NCBI RefSeq assembly: GCF_030052815.1
Contig: NC_079505.1
Span: 65,315,899-65,379,898 of the forward strand
Direction of reading: 5' to 3'
Length of the DNA: 64,000 nucleotides
DNA from: Hevea brasiliensis
Taxonomy: Eukaryota > Streptophyta > Magnoliopsida > Malpighiales > Euphorbiaceae
The notes under the pieces were generated by a model. That model did no database searches. It had not been told where the DNA came from and saw only the letters and a program-made list of their open reading frames with translations. How positions within the stretch are numbered: position 1 is the stretch's first letter; each line of letters starts with the position of its first letter. Shown here piece after piece: positions 1 to 11,436 of this stretch. Made by a program: the position numbers and the translations under genes.

Positions 1-249
1 TTTCTAGATAAGTCATGTCCTTATTGTGAAGTATCCTCGATTGTGAACCAATTTATGATACTTTGTGCTAGAAATACTGTCACTCATATTCTTAACAACT
101 TAAGAATAGAATTTCTAACAAAATATCAATGGACCTTTTCTATTACACATAAATATGTTATGTAAATGGAAAAGTGAAAATGCGTTTTTATTAATAAAAT
201 ATGTACAAGATACATACTAAATGATAAGCTCTAGGGCATACTACTAACA
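1..249 (-). mobile_element. Copia LTR fragment, cut by the window edge
   Basis: This matches the end of the long Copia LTRs found at 19,948-20,195 and 27,818-28,065, and the reverse complement of the LTR starts at 4,607 and 32,773. On the minus strand the LTR begins at 249 with TGTTAGTAGTATGCCC, which is the family terminus. The adjoining DNA on the right is LINE ORF1 sequence, not a Copia polypurine tract. This end is therefore either a 5' LTR or a solo LTR inserted into the LINE. The rest lies outside the window, so the target duplication cannot be checked; CAAGC at 250-254 is the candidate. Confidence 0.9.
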
Positions 250-1623
250 CAAGCATTAACTAACCCTTCGCTGCCACAAAAAGCTTCTTTTGGCCAATGG
301 CTAAAGGCTACTGCTCCTAACTTTTCTCCTTCTTTGAGATCGTCTACCCATATGCCCCCAACCACAATAAAATCATCTTCATCTATAGATTCTCCTCCTT
401 TTGTTCCACCTATTCTTCCTGAGCTGGCTAGTAACAGAGAAATCCCACTAACCTCGAAATTTTTATCTAGAAATTCCCAATTTAGTTCCTAAATATTCCT
501 TTTATCTCTTCTCCAAATTCAACAAATGCTTCCTTATTCCTTGCTCTTCCCCAATCCTTTATACTGCTGCCCATTATTCCCAACCCATCAAATTTAATCC
601 CTAAAGCCACAGATCAAAACACTAAGAGCCCTTATTCTATATATCCTATCAATACTACCCCAGATTCAAGCAATACCGCCTTTAATAATTCTAAAACCAC
701 CCTTCCTAGCCTAAAAAAGAAAGAGATTGGTGTTTTTACCTAGAATAGGAAATAAGAAGTCGAGGAGAAGAAGGGTACAAAAGATCACCTTTTTTGTGCT
801 ACATCAAGCGGTGTGTCATCGAATGTCAGTTTGCCACAAGTCTTCCCCTCAAACCAAATCCCTGTCTTATTTTAGTAATGCCTTGAATCAATAGGCATCC
901 ACCATCTAAATGCAAAGGCTTTTTTTGAGAAACATCCTTATTTAATTAACCATTTCCAAACTGCTGTGTTAAACGTGTCGTAGGATCTGACCTCGGTAGA
1001 AACTCTCTCCTTGGAGAAAACCGATACTGAATTGCACATCGTATATTCTGAAAAGTCAAAGGAGTTAAACAAAAGTACTATCCAAGAAGAAGTGGGCCTT
1101 AATTCAAAGATGGTTGATAAGCCCATGAAGCCCTTATCACTAGTTTCCTTTATGAAGCCCCATAATATTGGAGAAGCCCATGCTGGAATAAAATAGGCTC
1201 AAGGAAAGATCACCAAGAAGCAACATGTGAAAGCCCATTGTCCCCCAATTCTCAACTCAAATAAAAATATGGGGCCAAAAAATTTTTTAAGATGGGAATA
1301 ACTTAATGCAATTGTTGGAGGTTTATTTCCTCCATCAAGGGATGAGGATACACAGCTTGCGAATAAGAAGGGGACATAGAGGAAATAGTCAACCGCACAC
1401 TTAGAAGTTGGAAGAGAGCTACACATGAAAAAATACATGGACAGCAAGGGGTGAGAATCAGAGAGTTGGGATTGGAATAAGAAATAGTTACAGTTCATGC
1501 TACGGTGCCAGAGGCTGGAGACATTGAGAAACGTAATAGAGGTGATGAAGAACGTTAATCAAGCAATAAGAAGCCTTGCTATGGGTTTGCTAGTACTAAG
1601 AAGGTGGGGGAGGCTAGCCTCAA
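250..1623 (+). pseudogene. L1-type LINE ORF1 remnant (C-terminal part)
   Basis: One frame starting near 264 encodes a stretch containing FGQWLKA, which resembles the tryptophan motif that follows the CCHC zinc knuckle in plant L1 ORF1 proteins. It continues into a Ser/Pro-rich tail and ends at a stop near 490. Downstream only short open pieces remain in several frames, as expected for the poorly conserved ORF1 C-terminus after decay. The knuckle itself is missing, because a Copia LTR abuts at 249. Position directly upstream of the endonuclease-RT ORF supports the call. ORF1 proteins bind the element's RNA. Assignment of the first 250 bases is fairly good; the 500-1,600 stretch is placed by context only. 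Confidence 0.55.
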
Positions 1624-4320
1624 ATGGCCCCAACTGGATCAATGAACTTGCTCTTATGGAACTGTCAGGGTGTGGGGAACCCCCTAACAATTCATAATTT
1701 AAAAGGGCTATGCCATTCCCATTCCTCCCATTTTGTTTATTTGATGGAAACTAAAAATATAAGTAGAATTGTTAAGAGAATTCTGAATAGGTGTGGTTTT
1801 GTTGACTTGGTTATAGTAGACCCCCAAGGTTTTACTGGTGGGCTTACTTTTGATTGGCATTCCTACTATAGTGTCTCCCTTATGAAAATGGCTAGGTTCT
1901 TTATCCATGCTAATATTGTTAATGTGAAACTTGGAATGAATTGGAATTTGATTTTGGTCTATATTAGCTGTGTGATGAATGTAATGAATGATCAATTTGA
2001 ATTTCTCATTAATTACTGCAATCAACTTCAGAATTTGTTATCAATGGGAGATTTTAATGCAATTTTAAAAAGGAAGGAGAAGAGGGGCGGTTCTAAGATG
2101 CTAGATCCAAAAGCCTACTTATTCCGTGATTTCATTAACTGTTTGAATCGGCTGGATTTGGGATTCAAAGGCCCAATGACTTGGAACAACTGCCACCATG
2201 GTTCAGCTAATTTTCAAGAATGGATAGACAGATGTCTTGCCACCTCCCACTGGCTTTTCCATTATCCATCTGCAGTAGTGCATCATCTCACATATTTGGG
2301 CTCGAATCATCGGTTGATTCTGCTCCATTTGGACCCTACATTTCAGAAAGCTAAATGCATGTTTAGATTTGATGGGCGTTGGCTACCAAATCTAGAAGTT
2401 GAACAAGTGATTGCAATAACTTGGGTATCGAATGGTTCAGGTTCAGCTTTTCTTATAACTTTTTCTAAGTTGAAATCTTATAGACATGCTCTAGCTAATT
2501 AGAGTCAGAAAAATTATCAAAACTCCAAACAGAGAATTAGTAAATTGCAAAATGAATTAGAAACTATGAAAAGAAGCTTACAGGCATGGGATGCGGATAG
2601 GGTTAAAAGTATGGAACAGGAATTGGAGCATGAAATTCATAATAGGAACAATTCTGGGCATAAAGAGCAAAGTAAACATGGCTCCAATTGGGTGATTGCA
2701 ACACTGCTTATTTTCATGCTAAACGCATTCAAAGAAGGAAGCAAAATTCTATTATGGGTATTAGAGACAGTAATGGTATATGGAAAACATCTCTTGAAGC
2801 CATTCAATCCATTGCCTCATACTACTTCCAGAATATTTACTCTTCAAATAGACCTTCCAATTTTGCTTCCATCACCAGTGGTTTCCAAATATGGGTTAAT
2901 GATAACATAAATGAGGCCTTGATTTAACCTATCTCTTGGCAAGAAATTAGACAAGCTGCTTTTGCCATTGATCCCTCAAAAGCGCCAGGAGATGATGGTT
3001 TTACAGGTTTATTTTTTTTAGAAATATTGGCTCTGATATTTGTGATACAGTCCAACATTTCTTTGCAAGTGGGCAAATGATTAGAGGAGTGAATCATATA
3101 ATCATCACTCTAATTCCAAAAGTCAAGAATGTCCAATCTATGAAAGATCCTAGACCTATTGGTCTATGTAATGTCTTCTATAAAATTACTTCAAAAATTC
3201 TCACTTTTAGATTATAGCCCATCATGAACCTAATTATTGACTAAGAGCAAAGTGCATTCACAAAAATGAGGCTTATTTCTGATAATATCTTGATCAATCA
3301 TGAATTTATACACAGTCTTAAGCAAAGGAGATATGGCAAGAATACAGGGATGGCGCTGAAACTAGATGTCAGTAAGGCTTATGAATGCGTGGAATGGTCT
3401 TTTCTTCATCATATGCTTCAGTGCTTGGGTTTCCATCCAACTTAGATTGCTTGGATCATGGAGTGTGTTAGCACTATCTCATATTCTATTCAGATCAATG
3501 GCCATAGATCGGTTCTCATTATTCCTTCTAGAGGCCTAAGGCATGGAGATCCTCTATCCCTTTACTTGTTTCCTTTTTCTGTGGAATACCTATCGCACAG
3601 CATAAAAGCTTCCTCTTTGCATGAGTTAACTATCTCGAGACATGGTCTAGAAGTTACTCATTTGCTTTTTGTGAATGACTCCATTCTATTTTCTAAGGCA
3701 TCCATGGATGAAGCAAGGAAAATAGCTTATATTCTCCACTCATACTCAGAAGCCAGTGGTCTATGTATTAACCTTGACAAGTCCAGTTTAATTTTTAATG
3801 CTAACACGCCTAGAGATCTAAGGATTTGAATTACCTCTCTCCTTAGGATTCAGAAAGTGGACAATCCAGAAAAATTCCTTGGACTCCTAACAGATGTTCT
3901 GAGATCAAAGAGTCAAGCTTTTACCAGTATTAGAGATCTCATTTTCAACAAAACAATGGGATGGAAGGAACACCTCCTCTCTAAAAGACGAAGGGAGACT
4001 CTTATTAAAGTAGTACCAACTGCCATTCCTGTATATGCTATGTCCTGCTTTAGACTTCCTACAAATCTTTACACTTCTATCAATTTAATCATCTCAAATT
4101 TTTGGTGGGACAAAATGGAGCTGAAAGGAAAATTCATTGGGCCTCATGGAATTCCTTATGTGAACCAAAGGTTAAAGGAGGATTGGGTTTTCAATGCTTA
4201 GAATGCTTTAACATGGCTTTGTTAGCTGGGAAGGATTGGCGTATCTTATCGCATCCCACCACCTTGCTAGCCAAACTTCTTAAAGGTAGCCCCATACTTT
4301 ATCAGCTTATCATACTATCT
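1624..4320 (+). pseudogene. L1-type LINE ORF2: endonuclease plus reverse transcriptase, broken
   Basis: ORF2 nicks the target DNA and reverse-transcribes the LINE RNA there. The apurinic-type endonuclease opens with LLLWNCQGVGNP (about 1,645), followed by LMETKN and MGDFNAI, and ends in SNHRLILL, where the family normally has SDH. An Asp needed for catalysis is thus lost. The frame stops at 2,502. RT blocks follow in shifting frames: [11 protein letters not shown] (about 2,970), LIPKVKN (about 3,110), LKLDVSKAYE (about 3,360), RGLRHGDPLS (about 3,530) and FVNDSILFSKA (about 3,670), the last a damaged FADD box with Asp changed to Asn. Several stops and frameshifts separate the blocks. The zinc-finger and RNase H part is missing here; its end reappears at 38,492. 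Confidence 0.9.
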
Positions 4321-4606
4321 GGCTGGAGGGTGGGGTTGCATTGCTGGTGTTTGAGTTGGGACTTAGGTGGGCATACTTCTAGCCATTTTTTGAAATAATC
4401 CAGCCATCTATCGATCGAACTGAGCAGGAAATTGTAGCATAGGTGGAGCTGGTGTAGCTGACCCACTAGCATTCTGTAAAGCTGGGGCTTCCCCTTGTGC
4501 CTCAGCCTCAAGTGATTGCTCAACAGAGTGGTCTCCTTCCTCCATTTCACTTTATAGAGATTCTCTACTCCTTGTCAACCAACCCAAGGAGGATTATTCT
4601 CATTAG
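4321..4606 (-). pseudogene. Gypsy-B gag N-terminal fragment and leader
   Basis: Read on the minus strand, this stretch parallels the start of the Gypsy-C gag (about 49,570-49,850): the same GCTGGGGCTTCCCCTTG block on the plus strand (4,481-4,497 against 49,723-49,739) and the same order of Gln- and Pro-rich coding. It is the start of a retrotransposon capsid protein, broken by stops. The leader stops at 4,606, where Copia-O begins, and resumes at 34,886. At about 4,320 the match to gag ends and LINE ORF2 begins. The rest of Gypsy-B (pol and 3' LTR) has therefore been lost at this junction, together with the C-terminal part of the LINE. Confidence 0.75.
4602..4606. repeat. Target-site duplication of Copia-O, left copy
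   Basis: ATTAG directly precedes the TG of the 5' LTR. The same five bases follow the CA of the 3' LTR at 34,881-34,885. A 5-bp duplication is usual for Copia integration. Confidence 0.9.
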
Positions 4607-5547
4607 TGTTGGTAGTATGTCCTAGAACATATCATTTTGTATGTATCTTGTACATATTTTATTAATAAAAAGGCATTTTCACTTTTCGGTTTACATAAAC
4701 TATTTATGTGTAATTGAAAAGGTCCATTGATATTTTGTTAGAAATCCTATTCTTAAGTTGTTAAGAATATGAGTGACAGTATTTCTAGCACAAAGTATCA
4801 TAAACCGATTCACAATCGAGGATACTTCACAAAGTACATGACTTATTCAGAAAGATTGTAATCATATTTATTTCCAAGGTATTTATATGAGATATAAATA
4901 AGGTGGAGTGGTGAGTCTCATGCCACATAACAAACATGATAGGCACTTATACATGATAAGTAGGCCGAACCAGTGACGCATATGACAAGCACATGGAGTT
5001 TACTCTTGTCAATGCATTGTCACATATCATATCAGTGCATATAATCTTTAGACCAGAGATAACACAATTATCTTGTATATAGGTGGCTTGAGTTTGATAC
5101 TGCTCTCATACTTGTATTGTGTATGGGTATATAGGCATGTGTTGGCTCCTAATAGTTATATATGGAGATAGGTGTTGATCAAGATGGAATCCGTTACCCT
5201 AAGTAAATAGAGATAAAATCCTATGTTCATTTAATTGTTCTTGATGTTTCAAGTTCTTGGCCAGGACAGACAGATTTAGTTAGAAAAGAGTTTCTGACAA
5301 GAAAATCTAATTAATCAAGAACTGGAATTAAAATAGAACTTAATGTTCATAGCAAATGGGGTTTGACATTAACCATGACTCCAGCTCGAATTAGGATTTT
5401 GTAACGGAGAGATTCCAGTGCATGGTAACATATGATTAAAGGTTCATTTAAGGTATTCCTTATTACTGATTGGGTGGCCATGGCATACTATGCTAGGTGT
5501 TAACCATAGTCAATGAGATGCTTGAAATGATTTAGAGAAATCATTTA
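4607..5547 (+). repeat. Copia-O 5' LTR, first part
   Basis: Begins TGTTGGTAGTATGTCC and is colinear with the 3' LTR from 32,773 to about 33,715. It ends in ATTTA (5,543-5,547), the target duplication of the solo LTR inserted next. No gene is present; the sequence is AT-rich LTR DNA. Confidence 0.92.
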
Positions 5548-8500
5548 TGTAACACCCTCACTTTAGCTAGTCTGTACATTTGACTGTTCCGGTGACCAAT
5601 GTCTGTCCGGACAGCTAGAATGACTGGAACTATATGTAAACTAGAGTGAGGAGTCATAAAGAAACCAAATAAGTGTAAAAAAAATTTAGGAAAAATTTTA
5701 GAAATAAAATACAACCAAGTTAAATGAGCCGGTACCCTAGCGATGGGTAACCCAGTGGGAAGTTGTGATCCTCACAACTAAGAGTCCTAAACCCGGGAGA
5801 AAATTTATGAAATAATTTTTAGGACTTCAGAGAAAATTCATTGAGGTTTCGATGGCATTAGAATGCCAAGAAAATGATTAGAAAAATTTTTAGATCGGTA
5901 CAGACGATTTTGACTCAATAAGCCAAATGGAGGGTATTTTGATCATTTCGTTTTCAGAGATGATTTTTGGCCAACTTGTCCAATTAAATAAATAATTTAT
6001 ATGACATAAAGTGTGAATAAATATTGCTAAAAATTAAATTAGAAATGAGTAGAAAAGAAAAGAAAAAAAATGAAAGAAAACTCAAATTTTGACATCAGAA
6101 TGATGTCATTTAACAAGCTCCCACCAATTACAATGGAACAAGCCTTCTTAAAACAATTAAAATAGATAAAATGGACTAAAAAATTCTGGAATTTCTCCTT
6201 CTTCTTCAGCCAGCTGAGAGTCCTCTTCTCCTCGTCCATTTTTGTTTTTCTTCAAGCTTAAATTCCCTTATTTCTCACCCAAAACCTCAAAGTCCCAACA
6301 CTAAAAATAATTCTTGGGTCCTCCTAGAGTGTTTGGCAGCCAAGAAAGGGTTAGAAAGTGAAGGAAAATTTAAGATTAGCTAAGAGAAAATTCTACTCAC
6401 AAGGTTAGTGCTAGTCTCACTCTTTTCTTCCATTCTAAAGTTAAAATTAAGGTTGAGTATGAATAAATTACAAAGAAAAAGGTTAAAATTTATGCATGAA
6501 TTTAGAAATATAAATTTTGGCCAGCCTTGGTGTGTGGTTAGTTTGATGAGTTTGATGAGTTTAATTATGTTTATGCATGATGATGATTGTATACAAATGA
6601 ATTAGAATAGAGGATTGAATGGTTTGCATGAATTGGAGGAAATTATGACCAATTAGGGTTTGTGACAAATTTGGGTTTTGCTCATGTGTTGGTGAATGGA
6701 AGTCCTAATGGTCAATTAGTGACCATTTGGCTGTGTTTGATGAGGAATTGAAGTGAATTATGGGTTTGGATTTTAGGTTGGGTATGCTGCCTCATAAGAC
6801 CTACAGGGCTGGATGTGAGTTCAGCAAGTTTGGGCAACTGTAACTTGAGTTGTGTAGGTTTAATTGGTGCAAGGCCAATTGAACATGAAACTAGACACAT
6901 AATGGCACAACTTCGATGAAGAAACCTTGCCTAGAAAACAAACTTAGGATGACCTAAAAATTGGCCAAATTCTGGTAACCAATTCTGAACCTGGTAAAAA
7001 TGACCAAATGAACAGTATTTATTCATTTGGCCATAACTCAGAGTAGAAATATTCAATTGACCTGAATTTTATATCAATAGAAAGCTTAGACAATTTAGAA
7101 CAACTTTCATGAAGAACACAAACTCAAATTTTGAACCTAACCAATTCAAATTGCTAGTCTAAGTTAGGACACCAAATCTGGCAGAACCAAATTGCCTAGA
7201 AATTCTGGGTATAGATCAATCCAGCCAGTTATGGTAAAATGGCCATAACTTGAGCTACAAAACTCCAAATGGAGTGATTCAAAAAGAGAATTAAAGAAGA
7301 CACATAAAGGAACAACTTTTATGAAGAAAGTTTTGTCCAAATTCTACTGTAACAATGACCAATGGAGCAGTATACTTAAGACATGAAATCTGAAAATTTT
7401 AAATAATATAAAATAAGCTTTAAAATGGTATTGGCAATCAATACCAACAAATCTATAACCCAAATTGTGGTATAATTATGTATCTATAATTTGTATACAT
7501 ATTATGTATGAAAAAGTTAACAATTGAGTGAATAGTAATGTGTGAATAGTAACCTCGAAAACATAAGGAATAATAAAAGAAATTAAAGAAGCCATTATGA
7601 TTGATAATATATAATATGATTAGTGAATTGTAATTTTTGAATTTGAGTGACCCTAAAACATAGAAGAATATTTTAAGTATAATGGTGCATGAGAACCATT
7701 GATGAGAATTGTGATCATATAAATTATCAAATGAATGTATAAATTATAAAATTTTTTATGAAATAAAAGTCATAAAACACAATATATTAACATTTAATGG
7801 TACTATGTGCCCACATATTACCTAGACACGTGTGTCAGATTGGATCCAAAATGTGGTATAATTATGTATCTATAATTTGTATACATATTATGTATGAAAA
7901 AGTTAACAAATTGAGTGAATAGTAATGTGTGAATAGTAACCTCAAAAACATAAGGAATAATAAAAGAAATTAAAGAAGCCATTATGATTGATAATATATA
8001 ATATGATTAGTGAATTGTGATTTTTGAATTTGAGTGACCCTAAAACATAGAAGAATGTTTTAAGTACAATGGTGCATGAGAACCATTGATGAGAATTGTG
8101 ATCATATAAATTATCAAATAAATGTATAAATTATGAAATTTGTCATGAAATAATGAAGTCATAAAACACAATATATTAACATTTAATAGTACTATGTGCC
8201 CATGTATTGCTTAGACACGTATATTAGATTGGACCCAAAATGTGGTATAATTATGTATCTATAATTTGTATACATATTATGTATGAAAAAGTTAACAAAT
8301 TGAGTGAATAGTAATATGGGAATAGTAACCCCAAAAACATAAGGAATAATAAAAGAAATTAAAGAAGTCATTATGATTGATAATATATAATATGATTGGT
8401 GAATTGTAATTTTTGAATTTGAGTGACCCTAAAACATAGAAGAATATTTTAAGTACAATGGTGCATGAGAACCATTGATGAGAATTGTGATCATATAAAT

Positions 8501-10239
8501 TATCAAATGAATGTATAAATTATGGAATTTGTCATTAACTAATGAAGTCATAAAATACAATATATTAACATTTAATGGTACTATATGCTCATGTATTGCC
8601 TAGACAAGTGTGTCAGATTGGATAGATTGGCATGCCAATAGGGTATTGTTTTAGCAGTACTGCGAAAGATTTTATGCTTGTATTCATGGCTTTATGCCCG
8701 CACTCATGGCTTTTATGCCCGATTATATGTTATCATGGCTTTTTAATCATACTAACTGCATACGTGGTTGACGTTCCGTGTCCCATGGTATGACGGCCCA
8801 AGGCATCGCGGTGTCCAGTACCAACCACCCGTTTTCCAGTTTAGTCAGCCTGTCATAGGTTACTTGGGCAGTGAAATTTATTTAAATAAGTTAAGAATAT
8901 TAGTAATTAAAAATATTAGAAATTAAATAAATGAGTAAAATGACCTAAAATAAATTAGAATAGTTATTTAGTAGAAAGAATTAAAATGAACTGAACCGAT
9001 ATTAAGATTTACTTATTATGAAATAAGTTAAGAATTTTAATTATTATGAAATAATTTGCGATAACCTAGAAAGCATGGAATGAAATGATAAAAAGATTTG
9101 CAATAGAGATATAACTTAAATAAGCATTACAAATGTATTTTTTTTATAATAATATAAAGTTAAGAATAATAATATTCTTAGAATTTTCAGGGATTGCATA
9201 TTACTACAGTGAAACTAGGAATAAATTGCTTCTTAAGAGGAATAAATTAGAACGAAAGATGGTTGATATTAGAAAGTATTAAATAAAATGTGAAAAAGAG
9301 ATTAGCAATAGAAACATAACAAAAATACAATTTGCAGAATCGTAGAGAGACCTCAAATACAATACTCCTAGAATAAAATATATATTTAATATTATTACTG
9401 TAAGGCTATAAACCCAATACTTCCAAAAAGGAACGATTTAGCATATAAGATAGTTAATACTAGAAATGTCATTTTAAATCAAATTGATACTTAAATATTT
9501 AGAATGCTTGATTCTTTCCTTATTTGTATACATTATTTCTTGTTATATTATTGCACCACTAAGCAGAAATGCTTAGCGCGATGGATTTGTTTCCTTCGCG
9601 CAGGTACTGAAGGCAAAACTCAGTGGATATTAGACTGGGATTTTGAAGTCCAAATCTGCAAAAGTGTCAGAAGGGTTCAAGGTTGTCACCTCCTCAGCAA
9701 TGCATGTAGACAGGGCCCATATAAGTCATTTTATGTATTTTGTATATTATAAATATTTTATATGTTGTAATGTAAACTAAGAATTTGTAAGTAATATTTA
9801 TGTGATGTAAATTAATAAATTGATTAGTTCATATGTAATTAATTTGTATATCATGTAAATTGTATATTTATTCAATTATTTTGCAAATTATGTAAATTAA
9901 TGGAAATATGAGAATTTTGATATGTGAATGGAGTATGAAGGAAAGTGGATGGAAATGAATATGAGAATTGAAATACATGGATGATATTGAAATATGAGAT
10001 GATTATGAGATTTTATTTTGAAAGTATTGTTGAATTTCAAATAGGTGAATAGTGAAATACACCAAATAGTAATAGAAACAAGGGAAACTCCGCTGGTTTC
10101 TCCATAGAAAGATAATTGATATTAAAATATAACGAGAACAAAATTTTTAAAGGAATAAAATAAGATAAAATAGGGTGCTCCGGCACCGAGTGTGACATGC
10201 CTCGCTTGCCTACACTATAGACGGGTGAGAGGTGTCACA
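5548..10239 (+). mobile_element. Gypsy solo LTR (4.7 kb) inside the Copia-O 5' LTR
   Basis: Starts TGTAACACCC and ends GGTGTCACA. It is flanked by ATTTA at 5,543-5,547 and 10,240-10,244, and the uninterrupted Copia LTR at about 33,712 shows the empty site. There is only one LTR start and one LTR end, and no pol sequence, so it is a solo LTR left by recombination between the two LTRs of a former element. Its start shares the CCGGTGACC and GTCCGGACAGCTAG blocks with the Gypsy-A LTR at 15,360. It is about 1.5 kb longer than that LTR, partly through a three-unit tandem repeat. Short open frames inside it (for example 9,504-9,752) have no recognisable content. Confidence 0.9.
7466..8623 (+). repeat. 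Tandem repeat, three units of about 386 bp
   Basis: Units start at 7,466, 7,852 and 8,241, each with TGTGGTATAATTATG, and run to about 8,623. They are nearly identical across their whole length, including GAGTGACCCTAAAACATAG and a closing CTAGACA block. The Gypsy-A LTR shows a single, diverged counterpart around 17,275-17,435. The array therefore grew inside this LTR and points to recent unequal exchange or replication slippage. Confidence 0.92.
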
Positions 10240-10261
10240 ATTTACGATAAGAAAGAATTTT

Positions 10262-10286
10262 AATGATATTAAGAGTTAATATCATT
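10262..10286 (+). repeat. Perfect LTR hairpin
   Basis: AATGATATTAA, then GAG, then TTAATATCATT: an 11-bp perfect inverted repeat with a 3-nt loop. The same hairpin stands in the 3' LTR at 33,730-33,754. The Copia-I LTR has a degraded version near 27,080-27,105. Confidence 0.8.
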
Positions 10287-10823
10287 TCTCATTGCCAATA
10301 AGTAATGAGCCTAGTGAGTCACACATCTACACAAGCTAATCACTATTTAAAATGTGATTTAATTGATTAATTAAAGAGGTTTGGTTTTCAATAAGAATGC
10401 AAAGTTCCTAGCATGACTTGAAACTAAATCTAGGTTATTGGATGTATAGTATAAATTAAATTTATATTTAATTTGATTAAATATGAATTTAATTATGAGA
10501 AATTAATTAATGGAGATTAATTAATTAATTTATTTATATTTGATATAAATTGATTTAAAGAGGAGAAATTATAATTTTGGGTTGAGAACTCAAAATTAAA
10601 GAGTAAGGGCAAATTGGTCATTTCACATGGTGACATGTGGCACCATGAGATGGTGACACATGGCACCAAATGAGCTTACCATTTGTCTCCCAATCATGCA
10701 TGATGATAAAAGTCAAGATTCAATCTACCTTTAACACTTGGCTTGATGAGATTAAGTCAACAAAAGTAAGATTAAATCTAGTAATGACATGTAGCAAGAG
10801 AGTTAATGAGATTTTAACCTAAG

Positions 10824-10832
10824 TATAAAAGG
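10824..10832 (+). promoter_or_regulatory. Probable TATA box of the Copia-O 5' LTR
   Basis: TATAAAAGG, followed by purine-rich sequence and about 570 bp of LTR before the primer site, as expected for the U3/R boundary. The same word occurs at 34,312-34,320 in the 3' LTR. Position and sequence support the call; no transcript was seen. Confidence 0.55.
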
Positions 10833-11401
10833 AAAAGAAAGAAGAAACAAAATCAATTTTTCTTTGCCTCTTCAAAGTGGACGGCGCCTTTGGTGAGTCC
10901 CTCTCCTCTCTTATTTTCTCACTTGATACAAAGAAAAATCCCTTATTTTCTTTGAATTAAAATTGGTAGAAAAGGTTTCTAGTGTCCTAAATACCCATTA
11001 ACCTTCACTAAAGCACTAAACCCCATCTTCAAGTGGTTGGCAAAGCTTGAGAGGCAATATTTGGGGCTGCCATAGTTGCTTCTTGGTGTGCTTGTGGTGG
11101 ACAAGCTAGAGGGACAACATTTGGGGTCCTAAGAGCACCCTAAGATTGCATCAATTGTGCATCAACAGGTTAGTATCTAAAAATCCCTCTTTTAGTTAGG
11201 GTTTGATTGAATTAAATATTAATTCACAATTTTAATGGCAAATGAAATTTTAACGCATGCTAAAATATGTTTTGGTATGAAATTGGGCATTGGAAATTGA
11301 TTAGGATCATAAGACACTTGGTATGGTGCATGTAACATTATAAATAATTTTTGAAATTCAAGGTTCTAATGCCCTTTAATCCACGCTTTCACTCCTTCAA
11401 T

Positions 11402-11413
11402 TGGTATCAGAGC
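11402..11413 (+). promoter_or_regulatory. Copia-O primer-binding site (initiator tRNA-Met)
   Basis: TGGTATCAGAGC starts three bases after the LTR end and is complementary to the 3' end of plant initiator tRNA-Met, the usual primer for minus-strand DNA synthesis. The leader continues only to 11,436, where Gypsy-A begins. Confidence 0.9.
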
Positions 11414-11436
11414 CACTTTATTTGCCATTAAGATTG

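Larger units (their letters stand above)
10245..11399 (+). repeat. Copia-O 5' LTR, second part
   Basis: Resumes the LTR after the solo LTR's target duplication and ends TCCTTCA at 11,399, directly before the primer site. It is colinear with 33,717-34,880. The two parts together give about 2,096 bp, close to the 2,108-bp 3' LTR and the 2,094-bp LTR of Copia-I. Confidence 0.92.

Noticed and set aside
9504..9752. Open frame of 82 codons starting with a hydrophobic stretch
   Set aside because: Inside the solo LTR; no similarity recognised, and the hydrophobic run follows from T-rich DNA.
5548..10239. Possibility of a full Gypsy element with two LTRs
   Set aside because: Only one LTR start and one LTR end are present and no pol blocks, so solo LTR is the simpler reading.
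11402..11413. Fragments resembling tRNA-Met
   Set aside because: These short matches, also at 25,957, 34,996, 49,960 and 62,214, are primer-binding sites; there is no cloverleaf around them.
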